32,339 bases of DNA from an uncultured Bacteroidia bacterium (GTDB lineage: Bacteria; Bacteroidota; Bacteroidia; Bacteroidales; UBA932), in contig CACYZM010000028.1 in assembly GCA_902778855.1 (NCBI GenBank), positions 1 through 32,339 on the forward strand, read 5' to 3'. The notes under the pieces were generated by a model. The model had not been told where the DNA came from. It did not search any database and saw only the letters and a program-made list of their open reading frames with translations. Shown one piece after another: positions 18,807 to 26,598 of this stretch; position 1 is the first letter of the stretch; every line of letters begins with the position of its first letter. Both the position numbers and the translations under genes were made by a program.

Positions 18807-20405
18807 ATGAAATCGATATTCAAAACTTTCTTCGTAGCACTGGCTATCACCGTCGTGTTCGCTTCCTGTGAGAAATGGGAAGACTACAATACGAACCCCT
18901 TCGGCGTGACCGACGAGATGCTGGCGGCCGACTACAACAACATCGGCGCCTACTATCCGCAGATCATGCAGTCCGTGTACTACAACTACAACAACAGCAA
19001 CTGGGAATTCCAGCTGGTGCAGAACCTGACCGCGGACCTGTGGGCCGGATACTTCTCCAACGTGTCCGCCTTCCTGTCCAACGCCAATACGGGCAACCTG
19101 TTCATGGTTGACGGCTGGGTCGGTTTCGAGTGGGATGTCACCTACAAACGGGTGATGTCGCCGATCTTCAACTCCATCAAGCCGCTGGCCGACAACGACC
19201 AGTACCGCCATTTCTATGCGCCCGCCCTCATCATGCAGGTCATGGCCATGAGCCGTCTGTGCGACTGCTACGGACCTTGCATCTACAGCAAGTACGGACA
19301 GAGCGCCACCGGCGGCAACTTCGAGAGCATGCAGGATTCCTACAACGCTTTCTTCAACGACCTCGACATCGCCGTGGGCGCCCTGGAGAACTTCATCAAC
19401 ACCACCGGCTCGACGACGTCCAACAACTTCAAACGTTTCGACGACTGGTGCAACGGCGACTTCGCGAAGTGGATCCGTTTCGCCAACACGCTCCGTCTGC
19501 GTCTGGCCATGCACATCGTGAAAGTCGATCCCGCCAAGGCCAAGTCCGAAGCCCAGAAAGCCATCGGCAATTCCTATGGCTTCCTGAGCGGCAAGAGCGA
19601 TGTGGTCACGATGCACGCGGCCAGCTGGCAGCACCCGCTCTACACCCTGTCGACCGCCTGGAACGACTGCTATATGGGTGCCGTCATCGAATCGTTCCTG
19701 ACCGGCTATTCCGATCCGCGTGAAGGCAAGTACTTCATCGAGACGTCCAACGCCGCTTTCAAGGCCGCCGGCCGCAACTTCGCCAGTATCCGTATGGGTA
19801 ATGACGCACCCGGCAAAGGCGCCGAGATTCCGTACTCCCTCCTGTCCACCCAGAAGACCGACGCCGCCATCATCATGGTTCCGGCTGAAGCGCAGTTCCT
19901 CCTCGCCGAGGCTGCCCTCCGCGGTTGGGTGAGCGGTTCCGCCAAGTCGTACTATGAGGCCGGCGTGAAAGAGTCGTTCAACCAATACGGTGTCGGCGGT
20001 GTCGATGACTACCTGGCCAGCAACGCCGTTCCGGCCGACTATGTCAACCCGCTCGAACCGAGCTGGAACATCTCGGCGGCCAACTTCCTCTCGCCGAAGT
20101 GGGACGAAAGCGCTTCGAACGAAGTCAAACTCGAGCGCATCATCGACCAGAAGTACCTCGCCATCTATCCGGACGGCTACGAGGCCTGGACCGATCTTCG
20201 CCGTACGGGCTATCCGCGCCAGTACCCTGTCATCATCAATGCGAGCAGCGACCTGAAGAACAACGAGATCGTCCGCCGGTGCACCTACCCGCAGAGCGCC
20301 ATCAGCAGCGACCCGACCGGTTACCAGCAGGCCCTCGGCTTCCTCGGTGGTCCTGACAAGGCTTCCACCCGCCTGTGGTGGGATGTGAACAAGGGCAACT
20401 TCTAA
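18807..20405 (+). CDS. SusD/RagB-type glycan-binding lipoprotein
   Basis: Surface lipoprotein that captures glycan and closes over the SusC barrel, 532 residues. The lipobox is VFASC (Cys20), followed by the acidic stretch EKWEDY, which fits the Bacteroidota surface-export signal. The N-terminal segment NTNPFGVT and the C-terminal KYLAIYPDGYEAWTDLRRTGYP resemble the SusD-like_2 branch. Tetratricopeptide-like helices fill the middle. It starts 16 bases after susC, with a GAGGG purine run about 10 bases before the ATG. Of 18 arginine codons I counted 8 CGT, 8 CGC and 2 CGG, unlike the CGG-rich neighbours. A hairpin with a T run follows the stop. Confidence 0.95.
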   Translation: MKSIFKTFFVALAITVVFASCEKWEDYNTNPFGVTDEMLAADYNNIGAYYPQIMQSVYYNYNNSNWEFQLVQNLTADLWAGYFSNVSAFLSNANTGNLFMVDGWVGFEWDVTYKRVMSPIFNSIKPLADNDQYRHFYAPALIMQVMAMSRLCDCYGPCIYSKYGQSATGGNFESMQDSYNAFFNDLDIAVGALENFINTTGSTTSNNFKRFDDWCNGDFAKWIRFANTLRLRLAMHIVKVDPAKAKSEAQKAIGNSYGFLSGKSDVVTMHAASWQHPLYTLSTAWNDCYMGAVIESFLTGYSDPREGKYFIETSNAAFKAAGRNFASIRMGNDAPGKGAEIPYSLLSTQKTDAAIIMVPAEAQFLLAEAALRGWVSGSAKSYYEAGVKESFNQYGVGGVDDYLASNAVPADYVNPLEPSWNISAANFLSPKWDESASNEVKLERIIDQKYLAIYPDGYEAWTDLRRTGYPRQYPVIINASSDLKNNEIVRRCTYPQSAISSDPTGYQQALGFLGGPDKASTRLWWDVNKGNF

Positions 20406-20422
20406 TACTCCGGGATTTTTAT

Positions 20423-20430
20423 TAACTTTG
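20423..20430 (+). promoter_or_regulatory. -7 promoter-like box before the GH9 gene
   Basis: TAACTTTG fits TAnnTTTG and directly abuts the left arm of the hairpin at 20430-20454. A start near 20437 would leave a leader of about 37 bases. This is a motif-only call. Confidence 0.5.
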
Positions 20431-20454
20431 GGAGGCTGGCTCGTCCAGCCTCCC
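20430..20454 (+). terminator. Intrinsic terminator-like hairpin after susD
   Basis: A perfect 10-base stem, GGGAGGCTGG with CCAGCCTCCC, closes a 5-base loop (CTCGT) and is followed by one C and a TTTT run (20456-20459). It lies 24 bases after the susD stop and should reduce read-through into the GH9 gene. The T run is short, so termination may be partial. Confidence 0.75.
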
Positions 20455-20473
20455 CTTTTATGCGTTAACCGTC

Positions 20474-22909
20474 ATGTACCGAAAAGTCCTCCTCCTGGCC
20501 GCCTGTATCCTATGCGGAACGGCCGCCATCGCCCAGGTCGATGAAGATTTCCGCAAGGACATCATCGAATCGGGTTACGTCCACAAGCCCCTGCGGCTCC
20601 ACGAAGACAAAGCCGTCGAAACGGCCGGTCTGCAGAAAGAAGTGCTCCATTCGGAACTCCTGTGCGGCATGGAAAGCCTGGACGGCTGGACCCATGACGG
20701 CATCGGCACGATTTCGCTCACCACGGACCGTGCCGTGGAAGGCACGCACAGCCTGCGGCTCGAAGCCCCGTCGATGCCTGAGAAAATGCTCGGCTGGGGC
20801 CTGGGCCGCGGCACCTGCCTGGCGGCCTTCGACCTGAAGGGCGCCGACTGGCGGCCCTACAACCGGCTGCGCTTCAGCATCTACCCCGAATGCGAAGGCG
20901 CCCGGACGGTCTATCTGAACCTCTATCTCGAAAACGACGGCGAAGTCAAGGTGCCCGACCGGTTCGGCCGCGAAGGCTACCACGAGATCAACCTCAAGAA
21001 CAATCAGTGGAACGACTGCTACCTCGAGTTCACGGGTCTGGAGCGCGACAAAGTGTCGTATCTCAAGTTCGCCATCGAGATCTTCGGCCGGGAACTGACC
21101 ATGGGCGACACCCTGCGTTTCGACGTGGACAACGTCCTGCTCGAGACCATCGCGGATCCCGAACCGGTCAAGGGCTGGAAACCCGCCGACAACCGCATCA
21201 TCTTCTCCACCACCGGCTATACCACCCAGATGGAGAAAACGGCCGTCGTCACGGTCCCGGACGCCCGGAAGTTCAAAATCATCAACGACAAGACCGGCCG
21301 GACCGCCCTGCGCGGCAAGGTCAAGACCGTCAAGACGGCGCTCGGGGAATACCGGATCATCGATTTCTCCAAACTCCGGAAACCCGGCCGCTATGTCATC
21401 AAGGTCGGCAACGTGACCACCTGGCCGTTCTACATCGACGACAACGTCTGGGACGACAGCGCCTGGCGGCTGGTCAACTTTATGTTTGTGGAGCGCTGCG
21501 GCTATCCCGTACCCGGCCACCACGGCGAATGCCACGCCGACCTGCACGCCACCTACAAGGGGCAGGTCTATCCGCTCAACGGCGGCTGGCACGATGCGGG
21601 CGACATGTCCCAGCAGACCGTCCAGAGCGCCGAAATCTCCTACGCCTTCTTCCAGGCGGCGCAGCGTGCCCTTGAAAAAGGCAACACGGATCTCTACAAC
21701 CGGCTGATGGAAGAGGGGCTCTGGGGCATGGACTATGTGCTCCGCTCCCGCCTCGGCGACGGCTACCGCGCCATGTCGTGGGGCACGAACCTCTGGACCG
21801 ACGGCATCCTGGATACGGAAGACGACGCCGGCCGCCGCGAGATCCGCGTCCACAACGGCGCGCTCGAAAACTTCCTTTTCGCCGGCATCGAAGCCTACAC
21901 TTCGCAGATCCTTCCGGACGATCCGGAAATGGCGGGCAATCTGCTCAAAGTGGCCCGCGAAGACTACGATTACGCCCTGGCCCGCTTCAACGAAATGGGC
22001 TTCGCGGAACTTTCGGAAATGAACCGGGCCGGCGGCCATACGCGGATGACGTCCGAAAGCCAGTACCACGCCAATATGTCGTGGGCCGCCAGCATGCTCT
22101 ACAAGGCGACCGGTGAAAAACGCTATGCAGACGACGCGGCCCGCTTCATCGAATATACGCTGCAATGCCAGCGCACCGAACCGGTGGGCGGCGGCCTGAG
22201 CGGCTTCTTCTACCGCGACCTCGACAAGAAGTCGACCGTGCACTACAACCACCAGTCGCGCAGCTACGCTTATATGGAAGCGCTCGAAGCGCTGATCACC
22301 ACCCAGCCGGAGCACCCCGACAAGGCACGCTGGATGGAATCCGTCCGCCTCTACGGCAACTATATGAAAGACCTGATGGCCTACATCGAACCCTACGGGA
22401 TGATGCCCAGCGGCGTCTATCACAAGGATGAAGTGAAGGACAGCGCCAATTTCTACGCCTGGCAGGTCGGCATCCGCAGCGGCGCCGACGCCGACTACGC
22501 CGAAATGATGCGCAATGGCGTGCAACTCGACGAAGAGCACTATCTGCGGAAATTCCCGGTCTGGTTCAGCTTCAAGGGCAACACCGCGTGCAGCCTGTCC
22601 GACGGCAAGGCCGCGGCCATCTGCGCCCGGCTGCTCAACGACCGGACGCTCAAGCAGATTGCCGAAAAGCAGCTGGAATGGGTGGTAGGCTACAACCCGT
22701 TCGGCCAGTCGCTCATCTACGGGGAAGGCAGCAACTGGTGCCAGCTCTACAATGCGCTCCCGGGCGAGACCGTGGGTGAAATCCCCGTGGGCATGCAATC
22801 CTACTTCAACGAAGACCAGCCCTACTGGCCCCAGTTCAACACCGCCACCTACAAGGAGGTCTGGGGCGGAACGGCCGTCAAATGGCTGATGCTCATCGCC
22901 GAATTCTGA
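20474..22909 (+). CDS. Glycoside hydrolase family 9 enzyme with N-terminal beta domains
   Basis: Secreted inverting glycosidase of 811 residues. After a signal peptide (ends TAAIAQ) comes a carbohydrate-binding-like beta-sandwich (about 55-225), then a CelD-type Ig-like domain (about 230-320, NRIIFSTTGYTTQ), then the (alpha/alpha)6 GH9 barrel to the end. The GH9 signature GGWHDAGD holds Asp374 and Asp377 (base pair), and Glu795 in YKEVWGG is the likely acid. The motif VVGYNPFGQS is also typical. Family GH9 is mostly endoglucanases and cellodextrinases but includes exo-beta-glucosaminidases, which is relevant given the GH2 and acetyltransferase genes nearby. Substrate is not determined. The next gene starts 4 bases after its stop. 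Confidence 0.92.
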   Translation: MYRKVLLLAACILCGTAAIAQVDEDFRKDIIESGYVHKPLRLHEDKAVETAGLQKEVLHSELLCGMESLDGWTHDGIGTISLTTDRAVEGTHSLRLEAPSMPEKMLGWGLGRGTCLAAFDLKGADWRPYNRLRFSIYPECEGARTVYLNLYLENDGEVKVPDRFGREGYHEINLKNNQWNDCYLEFTGLERDKVSYLKFAIEIFGRELTMGDTLRFDVDNVLLETIADPEPVKGWKPADNRIIFSTTGYTTQMEKTAVVTVPDARKFKIINDKTGRTALRGKVKTVKTALGEYRIIDFSKLRKPGRYVIKVGNVTTWPFYIDDNVWDDSAWRLVNFMFVERCGYPVPGHHGECHADLHATYKGQVYPLNGGWHDAGDMSQQTVQSAEISYAFFQAAQRALEKGNTDLYNRLMEEGLWGMDYVLRSRLGDGYRAMSWGTNLWTDGILDTEDDAGRREIRVHNGALENFLFAGIEAYTSQILPDDPEMAGNLLKVAREDYDYALARFNEMGFAELSEMNRAGGHTRMTSESQYHANMSWAASMLYKATGEKRYADDAARFIEYTLQCQRTEPVGGGLSGFFYRDLDKKSTVHYNHQSRSYAYMEALEALITTQPEHPDKARWMESVRLYGNYMKDLMAYIEPYGMMPSGVYHKDEVKDSANFYAWQVGIRSGADADYAEMMRNGVQLDEEHYLRKFPVWFSFKGNTACSLSDGKAAAICARLLNDRTLKQIAEKQLEWVVGYNPFGQSLIYGEGSNWCQLYNALPGETVGEIPVGMQSYFNEDQPYWPQFNTATYKEVWGGTAVKWLMLIAEF

Positions 22910-22913
22910 CGCC

Positions 22914-24140
22914 ATGGCCAATGAAAATACTCAGGGCCGCAACCTGGCCATCGATATGCTCCGGGCGCTGACGATGACGCTGATGATCTTCGTCAACGAC
23001 TTCTGGAAAGTCCACGACGTGCCGCAATGGATGGAACACGCCAAACACGGCGTGGATTTCATGGGCCTGTCGGACTTCGTCTATCCGGCGTTCCTGTTCT
23101 GCGTGGGAATGTCGGTCCCTTATGCGATTGAGCATCGCTACCGCAAGGGCTATAGCGGGGAATCCACCATGGGACATATCCTGCTTCGGGTTCTCTCCTT
23201 GCTCATTATGGGCGCCTTCCTGGGCAATTCGGAAGCGCGGCTGGCACCCGATTTCACCCTGTATCGCATCGGAACCTACTGGCTCGTCGCCGTGGCGTCG
23301 TTCTTCCTGGTCTGGAACGCCTATCCGAAGAATCCGTCCCGTCGGCAGTCCATCCTCTTCACGTGCCTGAAAATCATCGGCGGCCTCTGCCTGCTGTTCC
23401 TGGCCGTGACCTACCGCAAGCCCGACGGCCGCGTCTTCGACACCTCGTTCAGCATCCTGGGCGGCATCGCCTGGACCTATCTCGTGGCAGCGGTCGTTTA
23501 TTACTTCTGTCGCGACAATCTCCGTAAGATCATCCCCGTCTGGGTGGCCGTGCTGGCCGTCTGCGTCCTGACCCAGCGGATGCGTCCGGAGATGGGAGAC
23601 GTGGCCATTCTCAACTTCCCGCGCCCCAATTTCCTGGAAGGGATGCTCCGCGTCCTGCATATCGGCAACGGCGGCGCCGTGTTCCTGGCGCTCAGCGGCC
23701 TGCTGGTCTCGGTCGTGACGGAGAAGATAGCCCATCTGCCGCAGGGCAAACGGATCCTGATCGGACTGGGCACCGCCCTGGCCGCCTTCCTGCTCGGTGT
23801 CTTTACGCGCCGGTTCTGGATTGCCGCCAAGTTGGGCCTCACGCTCCCCTGCTGCCTGTTTGTCTCGGCCATCGCCATCGCCGTCTACACGCTGCTCCGC
23901 TTCCTCAACAGCAAGGGCCTGAGCGGCTGGTTCGCCGTCATCCGGCCCGCCGGCACGGCGACACTGACCACGTATATGATTCCGTACGTCTTCTACGGTT
24001 TCGCCGACATCACGGGCATCGTCCTGCCCGACTGGCTGACCCATCGCCCCTTGGCCCTGGTCAACTGTTTCTGCTTCGCCCTGATTTGCATCGCCATCGT
24101 CGGCCTGCTCCAAAAGTTGCATCTCAAGTTAAAAGTATGA
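22914..24140 (+). CDS. NagX/HGSNAT-like membrane acyltransferase (DUF5009-type)
   Basis: Polytopic inner-membrane protein of 408 residues with about ten hydrophobic helices. The start (RNLAIDMLRALTMTLMIFVND) and the segment HAKHGVDFMGLSDFVYPAF, with FLFCVGMSVPYAI after it, match the family of heparan-alpha-glucosaminide N-acetyltransferase and bacterial NagX. His42 is the best candidate for the acetyl-carrying histidine. The characterized lysosomal enzyme moves acetyl from cytosolic acetyl-CoA across the membrane onto terminal glucosamine. By analogy this protein could N-acetylate glucosamine in the periplasm. Other family members may acylate other sugars, so the donor and acceptor are inferred. 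The gene lies within a tightly packed run, with 1 base before the next ATG. Confidence 0.85.
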   Translation: MANENTQGRNLAIDMLRALTMTLMIFVNDFWKVHDVPQWMEHAKHGVDFMGLSDFVYPAFLFCVGMSVPYAIEHRYRKGYSGESTMGHILLRVLSLLIMGAFLGNSEARLAPDFTLYRIGTYWLVAVASFFLVWNAYPKNPSRRQSILFTCLKIIGGLCLLFLAVTYRKPDGRVFDTSFSILGGIAWTYLVAAVVYYFCRDNLRKIIPVWVAVLAVCVLTQRMRPEMGDVAILNFPRPNFLEGMLRVLHIGNGGAVFLALSGLLVSVVTEKIAHLPQGKRILIGLGTALAAFLLGVFTRRFWIAAKLGLTLPCCLFVSAIAIAVYTLLRFLNSKGLSGWFAVIRPAGTATLTTYMIPYVFYGFADITGIVLPDWLTHRPLALVNCFCFALICIAIVGLLQKLHLKLKV

Positions 24141-24141
24141 T

Positions 24142-26592
24142 ATGAAATCTCCGCTTTCTTTCCTCTACAGCCTGGCATTTGCCGCTTTGGCGACAATCGT
24201 CCTGACGGGCAGCACGCCGCCGCCTGCCATTGCTGACATTCCCGTTTCCGACAAGATTTTCAGCATCTCCACCGGACCGGGGGCCGATGCTTCGGTCTCC
24301 ATCGGCATCAGCTGGGCCTGTGACACGACGTTCAAACACAACTGTGTACTGGTGACGGAAGTTTCCGATACCGGCTGGACCGAAGCCCGCGATGTCAAGC
24401 CTTCGCAGCACGAGCGTTTTACGGCCTTCCAGGGCTTCTCCTCCAAGAAGGCCGACGGCAGCGATTTCGTGGAAGACGCCGTGTTCACCAAACTCGGAGC
24501 CACCCTGACGGATCTCAAGCCCGACACGGACTACAAGTATGTCATCGTAGAAAAGAAAGGGGACACGGCCATTGCCCGCAGTACCGAACACCGCTTCCGG
24601 ACGGCCGGAGCGACGCACTGGTCGGCCTGCATCATCTCCGACTTCCACAGCTACCCGCCCATTCCCACCCGGCTCGAAGCCGCCATGGGCATGATCGACA
24701 CCATGCAGCGCTTCGATCCGTCGATCGACTGGGTCTTCAGTCCCGGCGACGTGGTGGCCTGGGGCGGCAGCTATTCGTTCTGGCGCCGGATGTTCGAGGA
24801 AGACAATTTCAACGAATTCATCTGGGCCCGCGTCAACGGCAACCACGACAACTGGACCCGGAATTCGATGGTCTCCCACGACTTCCCCGCGGAAAATCCC
24901 TTCTTCATCGGCACCTCCTATTATCCGCAGAACGGCTATGAGGGCCAGATGGGCGTCTGCTACCGCTTCCGCTACGGAAACACGCTCTTCCTGATGCTCA
25001 ATACCGAACGGATGAACAACGGACCGGAATTCGAGGCTGCGGAGAAGTGGCTGCGCAGCTCGGTGGCCTTTGAACGGGGCGGCGCCAACCCGCCGACCTT
25101 CGTCGTGGTCTGCATGCATTATGAATGGTTCTCCGGCACCAACGGCCGGAGCGTCCAGTATGCCCGCTGGCACCGGATCTTCGACGAACTGGGCGTCGAC
25201 CTGGCCGTCGCCGGCAACAACCACGTCTACGTGCGCTCCCACGCCCTGTACGACGATAAAGTCACCGACGGTTCCTACGGCACGGTCTATATCCAGACCA
25301 CTTCTTCCGACAACGACCGCGGCCGCAAATTCGACGATGTCGCCATGCAGAACGCCGACAAGATCGCCTGCCGCTGGACGGAAGGTTCATACTCCGTGAG
25401 CGCCATCCATATGGACGTGACGCCCGAACGGATCGCCCTCACGCTGATGGACCGCAACGGCAACCGGATTGACAGCACGAAAGTGCTGGCCAAGCCGCGC
25501 TCCGAAGTCCAGGACAACCCTGTGACCTGCGGTCCCTGGGTAACGGATATGAGCGAGGATGCCTTCACCGTCCTGTGGACGACCGCCATGCCCTGCCAGG
25601 GCTGGGTGGAACTGGCCAACGGACGCCGGGTGTATGAAGAGTACGCCGGCAGAAAGCTCTTCGGCACGCTCCACACCGTCCGGGTGAAAGGTCTTTCTCG
25701 CGGTGCGGACTACCGGTACCGGATCGGCAACCGGGTGGTCGACCCGGTCAACCCGCGGAGGCCGGCTTATGGCCGGGACATCTATTCCGGCGATTACACG
25801 GTCACGACCTTCGACCCCAACCGGAAGACCTGCCACTTCACCGTGATGAACGACGTCCATATGCGGCTGGACCACTACAGGGCCCTGCTCGACGACATCG
25901 ACCTTGACAGCAATGATTTCCTGGTGCTCAACGGCGACATCATCTCGGCCGGCAACTGGACGGTCGACAGCCTGGTCAAATACGAAGTGAGCGCGTTGGG
26001 GCCTTACGGCGCCAACCTGCCCGTCGTCTTTGCCCGCGGCAATCACGAAGGACGCGGCAGCGGCGTCGCGCTGGTGGAAAAAATCTTCCCGAAGGCGGAC
26101 TCCGCCCCTTACTACTACACGTTCCGCGAAGGCCCCGTGGCCTTCATCGTGCTGGATGCCGGCGAGACCGGCGTGGCCAACTCCCTCGCCCTGACTGGCG
26201 AAAGGATCTATGAAGACTATCTGCGGGAGCAGATGGCCTGGGCGGAAAAAGCCATGCAGGAACCCGCGTTCCGCAAGGCCCCCGTCAAGATCTGCATCCT
26301 GCACGCCCCGATGGTCGATCCGGGCATCCCCGACGACTTCGTGCCGCATACCTGGATGAACCACAACTTCTTGCCGCTGCTCAACAAGGCGGGTGTCGAC
26401 CTGATGATCGGCGCCGACCTGCACGAGTACTTCTATCACCCCGCCGGGACGATGAACAACGCGTTCCCGATCCTGGTCAACGACAGCGAGTCCCGGCTCG
26501 ACGTCCGGGTCGAGCGCGGCCACATCTATGTTACCATTTATGACGAGGCCGGCAACGTCGTCGTCCCGACCCACGATATTCCCGTAAAATAA
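24142..26592 (+). CDS. Double metallophosphoesterase with two fibronectin-III-like domains
   Basis: Secreted protein of 816 residues that looks like two purple-acid-phosphatase-type units fused in tandem. Unit 1 has a fibronectin-III-like domain (about 38-155) and a calcineurin-like domain with DFH (Asp167, His169), GDVV (Asp203), GNHD (234-236), MHYEW and GNNHVY. Unit 2 has a second fibronectin-III-like domain (about 445-555) and DVH (Asp571, His573), NGDI (Asp599), GNHE (Asn634, His635), LHAP and ADLHEY. The final GHxH metal motif is altered in both units (NNHV and ADLH), so metal binding may be modified. It probably hydrolyses phosphate esters from glycan fragments. Six bases separate it from the next gene. 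Confidence 0.87.
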   Translation: MKSPLSFLYSLAFAALATIVLTGSTPPPAIADIPVSDKIFSISTGPGADASVSIGISWACDTTFKHNCVLVTEVSDTGWTEARDVKPSQHERFTAFQGFSSKKADGSDFVEDAVFTKLGATLTDLKPDTDYKYVIVEKKGDTAIARSTEHRFRTAGATHWSACIISDFHSYPPIPTRLEAAMGMIDTMQRFDPSIDWVFSPGDVVAWGGSYSFWRRMFEEDNFNEFIWARVNGNHDNWTRNSMVSHDFPAENPFFIGTSYYPQNGYEGQMGVCYRFRYGNTLFLMLNTERMNNGPEFEAAEKWLRSSVAFERGGANPPTFVVVCMHYEWFSGTNGRSVQYARWHRIFDELGVDLAVAGNNHVYVRSHALYDDKVTDGSYGTVYIQTTSSDNDRGRKFDDVAMQNADKIACRWTEGSYSVSAIHMDVTPERIALTLMDRNGNRIDSTKVLAKPRSEVQDNPVTCGPWVTDMSEDAFTVLWTTAMPCQGWVELANGRRVYEEYAGRKLFGTLHTVRVKGLSRGADYRYRIGNRVVDPVNPRRPAYGRDIYSGDYTVTTFDPNRKTCHFTVMNDVHMRLDHYRALLDDIDLDSNDFLVLNGDIISAGNWTVDSLVKYEVSALGPYGANLPVVFARGNHEGRGSGVALVEKIFPKADSAPYYYTFREGPVAFIVLDAGETGVANSLALTGERIYEDYLREQMAWAEKAMQEPAFRKAPVKICILHAPMVDPGIPDDFVPHTWMNHNFLPLLNKAGVDLMIGADLHEYFYHPAGTMNNAFPILVNDSESRLDVRVERGHIYVTIYDEAGNVVVPTHDIPVK

Positions 26593-26598
26593 AACCCG

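Noticed and set aside
20510..22921. Open frame of 803 codons antisense to the GH9 gene
   Set aside because: Shadow frame with no homology visible and composition typical of reversed coding sequence.
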